Under the pieces are notes generated by a model that ran no database searches, was not told the DNA's origin, and saw only the letters and a program-made list of their open reading frames with translations. From the NCBI GenBank assembly GCA_012845835.1, contig JABAKD010000025.1, positions 14,795,966-14,859,965 on the forward strand: a DNA stretch of 64,000 nt, read 5' to 3'. Shown here piece by piece: positions 32,280-43,859 of the stretch. Positions within the stretch are counted from its first letter, which is position 1. Each line of letters begins with the position of its first letter. The DNA is from Undaria pinnatifida (taxonomy: Eukaryota; Sar; Phaeophyceae; Laminariales; Alariaceae). The translations under genes and the position numbers were made by a program.

Positions 32280-33650
32280 GAAAGCTCATTTCCGGACGTG
32301 TGCATCGGCACCCCCCTCCAGCTGTTAACCCCCCCCCCCCTGCACACGCCGGGGATGCTCTCCGCCATCACGCCCTATAGTCAGGTATGTGTTCTTTCCA
32401 GTGAACACTTCTGCTCACTATTGCTCTCGCCTTCCTGGCTGTGTTATAACGCCACAGGCGTCAGCATTCACATGATCTGGACATGATACACACCCTGGCT
32501 CTTTTTTCCTATTTTCAAGTTGGCATGTGGGCACGTTCATACACTTGGTACTCGAGCATGTTCCGGACCCGTCGCTCACCTAACGCTGACCCGCAACGAA
32601 TACATTCTACGGAACCTTGCCATTACCCGAAGCATCGAAATGGAGCATACACTTCCAAGTAGAGGGAGTATCCGTGTTGCAGCGGTGGGGCAGGTATGCA
32701 CTTAGAGGTCTGATAATTGACCGGAGCATTTCCGCGCGTTGGACATTCTGGCGCTGCAACGTATGTGACCGCGTAATGGATAAACAATATCTCTACATTT
32801 GCCTGTATATCACGAAGGCGTGTGTTTGCATGCGTGGCGTGATAGGCCTGCCGAGTTGCCCCAGATAGTCTATCAAACAGCAAGGGGAAGAGCGTTCAGT
32901 GGAGGCCACCCGACTGGTTGCAGAAGCCAACTGGTTGCAGAAGAGTCAAGATCCGCTGAGCTGCGGTGAATACTGGTAAATGATAACGAGATAAACGATC
33001 AATGTTGACTGCTCTATCGAGCAGTAACTCATCTAAGGGCGAATGAAACCGCTCGGGGCCGTCAGGGGGCAGGTATGCTCTAAACGCATACCTCTTGACC
33101 CGCCTTCCTCCGGTCCTTACGCAATTCCACAGGTCGAAACGAACCTCGTGACCCGCCGCCTTCCAGTGCTTACGTAAATCGAGAGCTCGTAACCTATTGA
33201 TCATAAACCGTGTATACCGCCGTGATACACGGAGATCAGACCAAGGCCGCGGTAGAGGGGCCACGTTTAGGGCTCGCGCGAGGAGTTGCCCTGAATTATT
33301 TAATGGTCTTAGTTTTCGTTCACTTGGTTTCGCGATTACCATCGACGTGAAATTGTTTTTACCGTTTTGCCAGCAAAAACTGTTCCCTCGACCAGGGAGG
33401 GGGGGTTTGCTCTCGCTTGGCACCTGATCTCTAGCGGATTGCTGCCAACTCATAGCCCTACTACACCTTTTCATTTTTCTGTTGCTGTATTCTATATGCT
33501 TTTTACATGGCCTGCATACTATTTAGGCGCATCTACGTCGAAGGTATTACCACAATTCCCCCGGTTTCCGTAATGTGTAAGTTGGTTTACCTTCAGACAA
33601 CAAACAATGCTAGGCACAAGGGAGGGGGGGTTATATTTATTCGTTCAGAC
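32280..33650. other. Mostly unassigned; one family E-like tip
   Basis: Contains candidate splice signals (CAG|GTATGTG at 32385, ...GCCACAG at about 32456) without a convincing protein join. A minus frame of 192 codons lies at 32896-33474. A family E-like tip (CCAAGGCCGCGGTAGAGGGG) at 33240 lies inside that frame, which argues against it being an intact gene. Confidence 0.35.
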
Positions 33651-35330
33651 TAATTAAAGGCAACTATTAATTAGGTATTTTATTTTATTTTTTACGTGTT
33701 CGAGGGAGACGATATGGTCCGTTTTTGAGCGGAATACAAATCCCCTGCCGCGAGCGGCCTCTCCTCGGTAGTAAATATGAGAATACCACCCTTCGTCGTT
33801 AGCATGTTCAGTAGGGGTCAGCCGACTGGTTTCATGAGCTGTAGGCTCCGCGTGGCTGGTGAAAGAACGACTTCTCAAGGTCCATTCGTGTTGAACACCA
33901 GCGGTCTCGAAGAAAAGAACGCGGGATAAAGAGAGAGACAAACACGCGTGTGGCGTCTGGGGACAGACACACCGGCAGTGCATGGGTTTACCATACATGC
34001 GAAGGCGTGAATGTTGATACTTGAAGCGTAGTTTGGTATCTGACGTAAATACCAGGAACACCGACCACTCATGGCGCGACATTTCGCCTACGTTTTCTCC
34101 CTACGTTCCTGATGCGTGTCCATCCACCAAGCAAAGTGTGCGACGTTGACGGCCGCTTTCTCGTAGTGAGGTACGATGGGTACGTGGGTAGCTCGTGTTC
34201 CATCGCGAAGGCACCATAGACGATAGAGTGTGCGTGGACCACCCTTGCCTCAGCTCCAGCGAAGCCAAACAACCAATAACGCGGTAATTCGGCCGTAGGG
34301 GGGGGCTGGCTCACGATAATGCGGATTGAAGGGCGGCTATTGCCGGTATAGCGCCAGTGAAAGGCTTGGTTTGACCGGAACCCGCGTACCTTTTGTAGCA
34401 TGAGTATCGGTGCTATACCCTAGAGTGCCGGTCTACGGGGTTCTGCCGGTATTGTTGGGTTCCATAAACTATTATACCAGAACTATCGGGAAACCAACTA
34501 TATACGGGCGTAGCAAACCCGGCGGTCCGCGACTCTTGTTTGACGGTTTGGGGTTTTCCCGAGCGTCAACTCTGAACTCCCGATCACGAAACGGCTTGTG
34601 ATTGTAGTGCATTTAATGAACCGGCATGTGATACGTGGAACAACCCACTGCCGGTGCTGCCGTAACACCTCGTGTTGTTGTGACCTAATCGCTTCAGCCC
34701 ATTGAGTTGTGGATGACCGACTGGGCAGGCTATAGGCTACTACCTTGATATCGTAACATTGCTTCTGCTGAAGACCGAAGCCACAGAAGTGGTAACACTT
34801 TTGGGGCGCTTGTTTGCACTGCCTCGGGGTCACTCGCGCGAGTGATCCTCCAATCCCTTTACGGTCTTGAGCTTTCGCACTGCCAATGATTTTGCGGATA
34901 AATCTGCAATGGAATGGTTACCTGCGCTGAGCCTAAACACTCGCCTAAATCCTCTTGGCCAGCGAAGTACGGAGTCAGTTGCGCGAATGCTGAAAGATCG
35001 GCAGTAAAAACGGGGGGCGTACTCTATTCACCCTACGATAGGTATGGTCTGAATAGCTCCCTTTTCAACCAGAAATGTATTTTTTCCAGAGGTGTCAAAC
35101 CCCCAACCGTGACGTGGTTCAGTTTTCAACCTCCATCGTTGTGTCAATCGCCAACCTCTAGCGTATCCCGTGGACATAACGCAAACTATTGTCCCAGCGT
35201 TTCGCCTTTCAACTCTTTGCAAACTGTTTCCCTCCCCTACGTTTCGCGTCCCAAAATCGTGCCTACATGCGCAACCTATGTACTCTAGGGAAAACCCGAG
35301 CAGAAACAATTCAAGGCGCGGAACGTCAGC
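33651..35330. other. No recognisable gene
   Basis: Short overlapping frames only. TCACTCGCGCGAGTGA at 34830-34845 is the central palindrome seen in family E elements. Confidence 0.35.
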
Positions 35331-35448
35331 GGAAACAAGAGGTCGCAGAACCCCCAAGCAGAAGAAACAAAGAGGTCGCAGAGTCCCCCAGCAGAAGAGA
35401 AGAGACCGTCCGAAAAAAGGCGATTTGTCTGTGCCAGCAGCGCGCGTC

Positions 35449-35985
35449 ATGAAGAATATACTACCGCTGATAGTCTTGCTCATGGCGGCGAATGGTGTGC
35501 CTTCGTCGAGCCAGAACCAAAAATTGCATCTCAGCAAAGGGGGTCAAGCAAAAAACAACCAATGGTCCGGGAAGGCAGTTCAAACGGAGGAGGAGGCGTG
35601 TCCTCCGTGTGAGCTCCTCTTTCGCCAGCTAGAGAGCACCGAGAAGAACGGAAAGCTCACCCAAGACGTTAGGGTGCAGGGGCGTGGGGAGCCTAAAGGT
35701 GGTAAGGGTAAGGTGTTTGACTGGGGAACAGGAGCACTGATGCACATGTGTGACTACCTACAAGATGTATTCGGTGAGGAGGCTGACTTATACGCGTGGG
35801 GTGATTGGTGCACATTACTTGGAATTCTTAGAGGGCATCTTATGGAATGTCCCATGGTAAGCCCGTGGGACGTTGGGACCTATGTTCATGTGCTGCAGAA
35901 GGAATACAAGATTCACAGATGCTCCGAGTATACCCGATACTCGGAGTATACGCGGAGTATCGAGTACTTTTTGTACTCCGAGTAA
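35449..35985 (+). CDS. Possible small secreted protein, C-terminus in repeat
   Basis: ATG at 35449 begins MKNILPLIVLLMAANGVPSS, a signal-peptide-like basic start, hydrophobic core and small-residue cleavage region. About 178 residues follow, with paired cysteines (EEACPPCELL, MHMCDYL, DWCTLLG, MECPM) and a coherent mix (DVFGEEADLYAWGDWC). The last ~25 residues (YTRYSEYTRSIEYFLYSE) are encoded by the TACTCGGAGTA-type repeat that starts here, so the natural C-terminus may have been replaced. The frame extends upstream to 35170 through a Lys/Arg-rich repeat (QKKQRGRR), but the signal peptide favours 35449. No family is recognised, and a spliced gene cannot be excluded. Confidence 0.4.
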   Translation: MKNILPLIVLLMAANGVPSSSQNQKLHLSKGGQAKNNQWSGKAVQTEEEACPPCELLFRQLESTEKNGKLTQDVRVQGRGEPKGGKGKVFDWGTGALMHMCDYLQDVFGEEADLYAWGDWCTLLGILRGHLMECPMVSPWDVGTYVHVLQKEYKIHRCSEYTRYSEYTRSIEYFLYSE

Positions 35986-36200
35986 CTTTCTGAGTATTGG
36001 CGGCCTGAATACTCGGAGTACTTGGAGTATGAGCAGAACATATGGTCCATATACTGCGAGAACTGGGAGTATGAGCAGAAAATATGCTCGAGTACAAGCA
36101 ATGCCCGCAGCACAAACGTCTAAAATACTTGGAGTAGTCCGAGTATCGAGAGTGTTAAACGCCGAAATGCTTCAAGCATTCGAGTATAATACAACCTCTG
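35925..36200. repeat. ACTCGGAGTAT palindromic repeat cluster
   Basis: Many short units such as CGAGTATAC, ACTCGGAGTA and CTTGGAGTA recur over ~275 bp on both strands. A related cluster (ACTCCAAGTA, CGAGTATTG, ACTTCAAGTA) is at 37715-38020. Confidence 0.7.
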
Positions 36201-36424
36201 CCAAACGAACCACATCACCTCGCTTGTTGTATTTTGCAATATGTATATCTACCTTATAATTAGCGGCAGCAGAGCCCCACATCGGCACGGTAAAATATCA
36301 TGGTAGCTACATGGTTACACCAGTCGATTGAAATGTTCTATTTTGCGATCCATGTAAATAACACACTCCGAAGCTATAACACATTGTAGACTATACCACA
36401 CCTAAAAAATGTTTTGTATTCCAC

Positions 36425-37745
36425 ACCTAAAATCAAATCTGCTAGAACAATAAACTATACCAGGCAGGTGATATCATCTCGTTACCTATCCAACCAGCCA
36501 TGCCGTAGCTCAAATTAATTTACTTCCGCCCCTCCCCCCCCCCCCGCCCCCCGCCCCCTCCGTCCCCACCACCCGCACCATCGCCTAGACCTAGCACGTT
36601 TAGTAAAGTTCCTCCCAGGTATACGTTCATGCGGCCTAACGGGGTTTCATCCCCCCCCCCCCCCTGTTTTAGTCTCCCGCCGCCCTACCTAAAATCAAAA
36701 TTTTTCCTATGTAATAAACACTACCAGGCAGTTCATATCACCCCATTCCCTTGGTAGCCATCCATGCCGTGGCTCCAATTTATATCCCCCCCCAACGCCC
36801 CCCCAATCCCCACCACCCGCACCATCGCCTAGACTTAGCACTACCCGTATAGCAAGCTCCTCACTGATATACATCTAGGCGACCTGAAGCCGTTGGAAAT
36901 CCCCCTTTCGAACTCTCCGCCCTCTTGTCACTGGTTGTAAGACTACAGGATATATATGATAAACTGATGCATCCCTTCTACAACCGTCAGATATGTCCCC
37001 TAAAAAATGATTTATTGTTTCCGAGCACAAATTGAGTTGTCCCGCTCGCCCCCCCCCCGCCTCCCCGCTCCCTTTGTTCAAACGCCCCACCGAAAAACAC
37101 AATCTGCCAGAGTAATAAACAATACCAGGCAGTTGTTATCACCTCATTACCTTCCTAGCCATCCATGCCGTAGCTCCAATTCAGCCCCCCCCCCCATCCT
37201 CCCGCTCTTCCCCCCCCCTTCGAACTCTCTGCCCTCTCCTCACTGGTTGTACGACTTACAGGATATACATGATTGGCTGATGATGCATTCCTTCCACAAC
37301 CGTCAGATTTTTCCTCTTGAAGGATTTATGGGTTAAGCGCACATATTGAGTTGCCCCGCCCCCCCCCCGCTCCCTCTTTTTCAAACCCAGGCCCCCACGC
37401 CCTTAAAAGCTCACCCCCCCTTCACCGGTTATACGACTTAAAGGATACACTTGATAAACTGATGAATTTCCTTGCACAGCTGTCAGATTTTATCCCCCTC
37501 AAAAACGGGTTTTATAGTTTCCGCGCACAGACTGATTAACATCTCCCCGTTGACGCTGGTACAAGCTACGCTGTAGTTCCGAAGGGAGTCGCCGACCTCT
37601 ATCCTTAATGAGGGCACACACCCCGTAATACGCGCGATCGGAGTAGCACACAGCTTGCAAAAATTTGAGTTTCGACAAAATACGTGATCTCACTGCTGGA
37701 GTGTATTTTTATTTTTTTTGGTACTCCAAGTAATACTCTAAGCAG
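36425..37745 (+). repeat. Poly(C) element copies, tandem and partial
   Basis: Three successive blocks share ATAAACNATACCAGGCAGTT, CCATCCATGCCGTAGCTCC and a C-run (36534, 36651, 37050, 37187 and others). The last block continues into GTCAGATTTTNTCCCCCTCA, CTGATTAACATC, CCCCGTAATACGCGCGATCG, GCTTGCAAAAATTTGAGTTTCGAC and CTGGAGTGTATTTTTATTTT. That is the same order and orientation as the element at 52760-53752. Non-coding. Confidence 0.75.
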
Positions 37746-38020
37746 CAATACCTCGCAGTATAAAACGCTGAAGTGCTGCTAGTATCACTGCACCTCGCAG
37801 TGTGAAATCCCATGATACTCCCGAGTATTGAAAGTATAAGCAGTACTAAATAAATGCCGAAATACTGGGAGTAGCCAGCGTATGTATGAGCAGTGCAGGG
37901 TCCCCAAATACTTCAAGTAAGTACAGAGAGTATTCCAGAGTATCGAACGCCAAAATACTTCAAGTACAAGCACTATCACGAGTAGTATTGGGCCCCAAAT
38001 TACTGCCAGTACTGGCAGAA
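37715..38020. repeat. ACTCNNAGTA-type repeat cluster
   Basis: Short units (ACTCCAAGTAATACTC, CGAGTATTGAAAGTAT, ACTTCAAGTA) are related to the 35925-36200 cluster. It lies between two poly(G/C) element ends. Confidence 0.6.
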
Positions 38021-38084
38021 TCAAGCCTGGGGATCCTACCTGCAGAATTGCCGTTTTTTCCATTATTGCTATACATACGCTGGC

Positions 38085-38880
38085 AATAATATATTATAAA
38101 AAATGAAAATACACTCCAGCTGCTGTGAGATCGAAGATTTCGTCGAAACTCATCTTTGCAAGCTGTATACCCTATATAGTATAGTATAGTATACAGAGAG
38201 CGCCCGCTGTTACGAAATCAGCAGTGGTACGAGTGAAATGAGGTTCGTTGTGTTCACATAAATAAGAAATATTACCGAAATAAACGGTGCAAGAGTCGTT
38301 GACCGTAAGAAATTGAGGATTGACGTCTTACAAAAAAAAAAAATTCACCACATAAACGGTGTGTGTTCAGGGTTGCGTGCTATATTATAAAAAATGAAAA
38401 TCCACTCCAGCTGTGAGATTGAAGATTTCGTCGAAACTCATCTTTGCAAGCTGTGTGTGATACTCCGATCGCGCGCATTACGAGTTGTGTGTCCTCATTA
38501 AGGATATAGGTCGGCGACTCCCCTTACAACTACAGTGTAGCTATCAGGGTCAACAGGATGATTTTAGTCAGTCTGTGCGCGGAAACTATAAAACCCGTTT
38601 CTGAGGGGGACAAAATCTGACAGCTGTGAAGGGAAATGTATCCTTTTATCAAGTGAATCTTGTAAGTCGAATAACCGGTGAGGGGGGTGGGGCGGAGTTT
38701 TGAAGGATGGTTTTGATCAAAAGCGAGCGGGTTTGGAGTTTTGAAGGATGGTTTTGATCAAAAGCGAGCGGGTTTGGAGGGGGGGGGGGGGGGGGGGAGA
38801 AGGGGGCAATTTGTGCATGTAAGCTATAAATCCTTTCGAGGGGATAAATCTGACGGTTTTGGCACCAGTGTGCTATATAT
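38085..38880 (-). repeat. Poly(G) element copies (inverse orientation)
   Basis: Two starts, at 38090 and 38383 (ATATTATAAAAAATGAAAAT then CACTCCAGCTG...GAGATCGAAGATTTCG). The second continues through AAGGATATAGGTCGGCGACT, CTATAAAACCCGTTTCTGAGG, a 37-bp tandem duplication (GTTTTGATCAAAAGCGAGCG repeated at 38712 and 38751) and a ~19-G run at 38778-38797. The first start is a truncated nested copy. Confidence 0.8.
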
Positions 38881-38899
38881 ACTAAATCCCACGATGTGT

Positions 38900-39660
38900 G
38901 ATATATTTGAATAATGTTTAAATTGCCATTATTATTAGTAGACTGTGCTCAACGGTCACAACTAAATACGAAACTGATCCTCAACGCCATTATGGCGTTT
39001 CTTACTATCAATAGCGGAAGGCTAAGCCGTCTACTGTGGAGTAAGCACAAACTACGAGTACGAGAAATTGGTAGGTAGGGGTCTATCCCTATCAAAGTGT
39101 GTTGCATCTTGCATCCAATGTGGTCTTACAATACTCAATACTCTAGTAACTATTTTTACGCACTCCGCGCTGTTTTTTTCTTGTTCTTCGGGTTTTTTCA
39201 ACCTCAACTTCACCAATAATAGTCCGATTGCTGAATAAAACGGATTATTGACAAATACTTGTAAAAGTTAAAGATACGTAGGTATGTTCAACGATTTTCC
39301 GAATTCGGGACCCCGACCGTTTTTTCTTAATGGATAAATGAAGCTAAAACTGGTTACGAGTGCATTGGGGAAGGTCCAGAGTTTGCGGCAGCCTGCTGCT
39401 ACGTATTGTTGCGCCGTTTGTCCGTCGATCATTCAGACTCGCACCACGTGCAACACAGCCATGCAACCACACATGACCACACACATCACTCGGTATTCAT
39501 TACAGTGTATGCAATGCCACTCAGTATAACACCGTTTTGGTAGAAGAGTAGAGGTCAAATCGACACACGACGCGTATGAAAATACGTGGAAGTGTGGTGA
39601 GCTTAAGCTTTATTTCTTCACATCCGCCGGAGGATATCAAGAAAAAAAAAAGAGAAGTAG
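38900..39660. other. No recognisable gene
   Basis: AT-rich spacer with short frames. I see no repeat relationship inside the window. Confidence 0.4.
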
Positions 39661-39699
39661 AGGTGCCTCTAGCTATCTCTGCGTTGCCTGCTATACAGC

Positions 39700-40011
39700 A
39701 TGAGCACTTCTTCGGCCGCTTGTAGAGAGTGTGCAGCAGAGGCGTCAGAGCTGCAAGAAGAAGAAGAGCAGCAGCCGAAGCCTCTCAGCGACAGTCCCCG
39801 CCAACAGGACATGAGGAGGATAACATTTATTTCTTCCAATAGTGCGGTTGGTTCGGAGTTGTACAACTTTTCAAATCCCTACTCCTCGGTGAAAAAATAT
39901 AATATTTTTCGGAAAAAAAAAGGTTTCCCTTGCAATTACGGAGAGAGCCACGGACGAATAATTTTGATTGTCACATTATATTATAAAAATAAAAATACAC
40001 TCCAGCTGTGA
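39700..40011 (+). CDS. Candidate small gene truncated by poly(G) element
   Basis: An ATG-started frame of 103 codons opens MSTSSAACRECAAEASELQE, continues through a Glu/Gln-rich segment (EEEEQQPKPLSDSPRQQDM) and ITFISSNSAVGSELYNFSNP. Its last ~12 codons lie within the poly(G) element that begins near 39975 (...YKNKNTLQL). Composition is protein-like for the first ~70 residues. No family is recognised. It may be a gene whose 3' end was interrupted, or chance. Confidence 0.3.
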   Translation: MSTSSAACRECAAEASELQEEEEQQPKPLSDSPRQQDMRRITFISSNSAVGSELYNFSNPYSSVKKYNIFRKKKGFPCNYGESHGRIILIVTLYYKNKNTLQL

Positions 40012-40539
40012 GATCGAATATTTTGTCGAAACTCATTTTTGCAAGCTGTGTGTGATACTCCGATCGCGCGTATTACGGGTTGTGTGTTTTCATTAAGGAT
40101 ATAGGTCGGCGACTCCCCTTGCAATTACAGTGTTGTAGTTATATTATAAAAATTAAAATACACTCCAGCTGTGAGATCGAAGATTTCGTCGAAACTCATC
40201 TTTGCAAGCTGTGTGTGATGCTCCGATCGCGCGCATTACGAGTTGTGTGTCCTCATTAAGGATATAGGTCGGCGACTCCCCTTACAGCTACAGTGTAGCT
40301 ATCAGGGTCAACAGGATGATTTTAGTCAGTCTGTGCGCGGAAACTATAAAACCCGTTTCTGAGGGGGACAAAATCTGACAGCTGTGAAGGCAAAGGGGGG
40401 GCCTGGTTTTGATCAAAAGCGAGCGGGTTTGGAGGGGGGCGGGGGGGGGGGGGGGGAAAGGGGCAATTTGTGCATGTAAGCTATAAATCCTTTCGAGGGG
40501 ATAAATCTGACGGTTTTGGCACCAGTATATTATTGGGGG

Positions 40540-40579
<40 letters not shown>

Positions 40580-41395
40580 ACTCGATATGTGCCTGGAAAC
40601 TATACATTATTTCGAGGGGACAAATGTGACATTTTTGGAAATAATACATCAGTTTATCGTGTATATTCTGGGGTAAGTCGTACAATCAGTGAGTAAAGAG
40701 AGGGTGGAGTGTTCGAGGGGGTGGGGTTGGGATGGGTTGGGGGGGGAGGGTGGGGGGTGGGGGCGGGGGGCGGGGGGGGGGGGGGGGGAAAGGCTTTAGG
40801 TGAGGGGTTTGTTATACGTGTGGTGCTAGGTCTAGGCGAAGGTGCGGGTGATGGGGAAGAAAGGGGCGTTCGAGGCGGGGGGGGGGGGGGACACAGCGGC
40901 ATGGATGGCTCTCGAAAGATAATGAGGTGATATCCTGTGCGTGAAGTGTTTATTAATGTGGCGGATTTCGATATTTGGTGGGGCGTTTGAGTAAGGGAGA
41001 GCAAGAGGGGGGGGGGGGGAGGTTTTTGAGGAGGTTTAGGTCACAAATAATATTCAAATACAATTCGGCTGTGAGATCAAAGATATGTATCAGCTTGTTA
41101 TACGCGTGGTGCTAGGTCTACATGATCGTGCAGGTGGTCGGGAAAGAAGGGGCGTTGGAGGGGGGGGGGGGGGGGGACACAGCGGCATGGATGGCTCTCG
41201 AAAGATAATGAGGTGATATCCTGTGCGTGAAGTGTTTATTAATGTGGCGGATTTCGATATTTGGTGGGGCGTTTGAGTAAGGGAGAGCAAGAGGGGGGGG
41301 GGGGGGGGGAGATTTTTTAGGAGGTTTAGGTCACAAATAATATTCGAATACACTTCGGCTGTGAGATCAAAGATATGTAGCAGCTTGTTAGTGTT
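39975..41395 (-). repeat. Large compound poly(G) element with 37-G run
   Basis: A truncated copy (39975-40110) is followed by a complete start at 40140. That copy proceeds through GGCGACTCCCCTTACAGC, CCCGTTTCTGAGGG, GATCAAAAGCGAGCGGG and G-runs (40436-40456, 40541-40577, about 40740-40790), then GTGGTGCTAGGTCTAGGCGA, CACAGCGGCATGGATGGCTC and AAGTGTTTATTAATGTGGCGG. The last part, about 40810-41060, is duplicated at about 41100-41390, also with G-runs (41159-41177, 41293-41310). Each G-run sits at the same relative place in the repeat. Confidence 0.8.
40541..40577 (+). repeat. Uninterrupted run of 37 G
   Basis: 37 consecutive guanines, preceded by GGGGGC. Strong potential for G-quadruplex or slipped structures. 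Assembly length accuracy is doubtful for such a run. Confidence 0.95.
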
Positions 41396-41702
41396 GTAGT
41401 TATATATGGTGAATCCGAATTTCGCTTTTTTTCCTGTAGTAGGGATTTAGCTATTTCGGTTCCTCCTAGAGGACTACACGGTTTTCTGGCTGTAATTTAA
41501 CAGATACATACATAACGTTTTTTTGAACAGTGTGTTAAAATTAAAGATGCCCAACGTCGTTGTGCACCTGATAAAAAAAACACGACGATGAGTTGGCGTT
41601 TGTTTCCCTGATGATGGAGGAAATACTTTTTCCCCAAACCAAAAAGAACAAGCCAATTTACAGTGACATGCACTGTAGTAGGTAGGTGTACAAAACAATG
41701 GC

Positions 41703-42138
41703 ACATGCTACGGTAAACGTGGATCATGTTGTTTCTGAGGCTACTCATTTGAGGGGCGTCATACCTTTCACCCGATAACACACCTTCTCTAAATTGAAAG
41801 CGCATCCAAGAGATCAAGCCCATGGCCTATGTAAAACAAGCATCCATATTACAGATAAAAAATGGCATTGCGGCGATTTTGGGTTGAGGATCCTGTTGAT
41901 TGTGCTCATTAATGAACGCGACGGAGATTGCCCATCGTGGAGTGAGGAGTTCCATGCTGAATGGGGGTTCTGGTAGTGGTACATGAGGATGTCGGGATAT
42001 TATGCGATGTTCGTTGGCGCATCTCGCTGCCACTCGTCGTTTGGCTCCTTATGAGATCGGACAAGGTGATAAATCAACAGACGCCCGTCATTCAGAAACA
42101 AACTCGTCCGAAAGTTTTTCCTCTATCGCAGCGCGTGT
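41703..42138 (-). mobile_element. MITE family A copy with internal insertion
   Basis: The left tip is ACATGCTACGGTAAACGTGG and the right tip TTCCTCTATCGCAGCGCGTG. Internal landmarks TACTCATTTGAGGGGCGTCA, GAGATCAAGCCCATGGCCTA and ATTTTGGGTTGAGGATCC are in '-' order. About 170 bp of unrelated DNA separates the last landmark from the right tip. Confidence 0.7.
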
Positions 42139-42144
42139 CCACGG

Positions 42145-42395
42145 CCTATGTAGAACACGTACCCACAACACAAAAGCAAGAAGGTCAAGAGGGTCATTCC
42201 GAATAGTTTTGGTTAAGGATCTGATTCATACAGAATCAAAGTTGTTCAAGAGTGCTACTCGTACATAGATTGTAACACGCATCCCAATATAGCACGAACG
42301 GCATTCCAACGATATTGGGTGGCGGCTGAATTGAGGAGCCCCGTCAATCAGAACCATAGTGACCGAAAAGTAGCACCGTTACCTTATACCTCTCG
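42145..42395 (-). mobile_element. Two further family A internal fragments
   Basis: Fragments with GGCCTATGTAGAACACG ... GGTTAAGGATCTGATTCA and GGCATTCCAACGATATTGGG ... GAGGAGCCCCGTCAATCAGA repeat the right-hand internal part of family A. With 41703-42138 they form three partial copies in a row. Confidence 0.6.
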
Positions 42396-42399
42396 CACC

Positions 42400-43580
42400 C
42401 ATCTGTGTTGTCACCAATGATACGGTCTACGACGGTCGCCTTTTACGGTCTGCAACACCGCTCGCGCTAGTTCGCCGTTGCCCTACTACTTTGCAGTCCG
42501 AACCTTTTGCGTTGTTCAGTCTCGTGATTTTGCACCGCCTTGAAATGGCTTGTTAAGGTGCGTCAACAGTTTCGTTTTCAATCCGTGTTGGGTGGTGTGT
42601 GTTGGCGATACATGTGGTCGACTATTAATAATGACGAGTTGAAAGGTGAGTTCTTGGATGGCTGTTAGGCAAGAGCGGTCACGAGCTTCAACTGAAGAAT
42701 ATATGTTTTCACAGTGAATGGAGATCTCTGGCTGACGAAGATATCGACACGAGACTAATATGATTTACGTGCCATCATCTGTCAGCTCTCGGCAAGATAA
42801 GCGCCCTACTGCTGGATTTACCACACATCGGGTCCATTTGCTGACCGTCCTGGAGTCAACGTTCCATGGTTTTTGCTTGTGGAGGTCGATATTATCCTAT
42901 GCAATATAACTATGTTGTGCCCTGATCGATATGTTCAACGAAACATCTCGCATTGTGTTCCAATGAGTACGGGTTGACTTTTCACCTCCGAACATGACCT
43001 AATTACGCGGCAGGTTGGCGTTACCAGACCGATAAATGCCTGTATGTAGTGTTCATGCGCCAGTAGTACTCCATGAGCTGCTGAAAACTAGCTATGCACG
43101 TATGGTTGGGATCAGTAGCCCATTAGAGAACTGACAACTCTTGCATCGAAGCATATATCCCTCACACGACCCCTCGATGGAGGTCACATCGGCAACAATT
43201 TCGATAATTCATGCACACATACCTGAATGGACTTTTTACGGAAGCCATCGTATCATAATACTAGACGGAACTATGTGGTGGTCTCGAAGACCTGCAAGAT
43301 CGTTGTGTTTAGTGGCGGGAGATTCTGCCTACCGCGCAGGCAACACTCGAACACAATATTTAGGGCTGTGTTTCAACGGCGGCAGTACAGGCGTAGATTT
43401 ATCACATCACCTACAACCGCGGCTTACGGAAGCTATGGAATACGACGCGAAACAAACAACGAAGTGATCAATTGTTATTAGTCCATTTGGAAAGGCGGAA
43501 AAGCTGAGTTGTAACTGGATACAGTCTATAACGCCTGGTCCCGTCCCGTACTATAGGCATGATATATGTATGTACTTTAC
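42400..43580. other. No recognisable gene or repeat
   Basis: Frames of at most 108 codons, no motif, and no similarity to other parts of the window that I can see. Confidence 0.4.
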
Positions 43581-43594
43581 TCTGCAAGCCTACC

Positions 43595-43838
43595 GAGCCA
43601 TCCCACGCTAGGGGTGCGGTAGACGGCTCTGAGCTCCGAACATGAGGGGCTCAACGTCTCATCTAAAATATGGCTTCGAAGACGTTCGTTCGGGCAACCC
43701 GACCAAGAGTGATATGCTCTAGTGCTAACACAAATATGCTCATTGAGGTATCGTACTGCTCGGTAGCTCCTATCTTGAGGAGCTCAACCGGTCAGCAAAG
43801 TTTGGCCCAAACGTGCAACCCCTATCATGGGATGATGC
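43595..43838 (+). mobile_element. MITE family D copy 1
   Basis: The left tip is GAGCCATCCCACGCTAGGGG and the right tip is the inverse, GCAACCCCTATCATGGGATG. Internal landmarks GAGCTCCGAACATGAGGGGC, TCTAAAATATGGCTTCGAAGACG, GAGGAGCTCAACCGGTC and GGCCCAAACG are shared with copies at 47981 and 55150. An imperfect direct repeat TGCRAGCCTA lies just outside both ends. Confidence 0.8.
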
Positions 43839-43859
43839 TGCGAGCCTATTATCACCACA

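Noticed and set aside
32896-33474. 192-codon minus frame
   Set aside because: It spans a family E-like tip at 33240 and has no recognisable motif.
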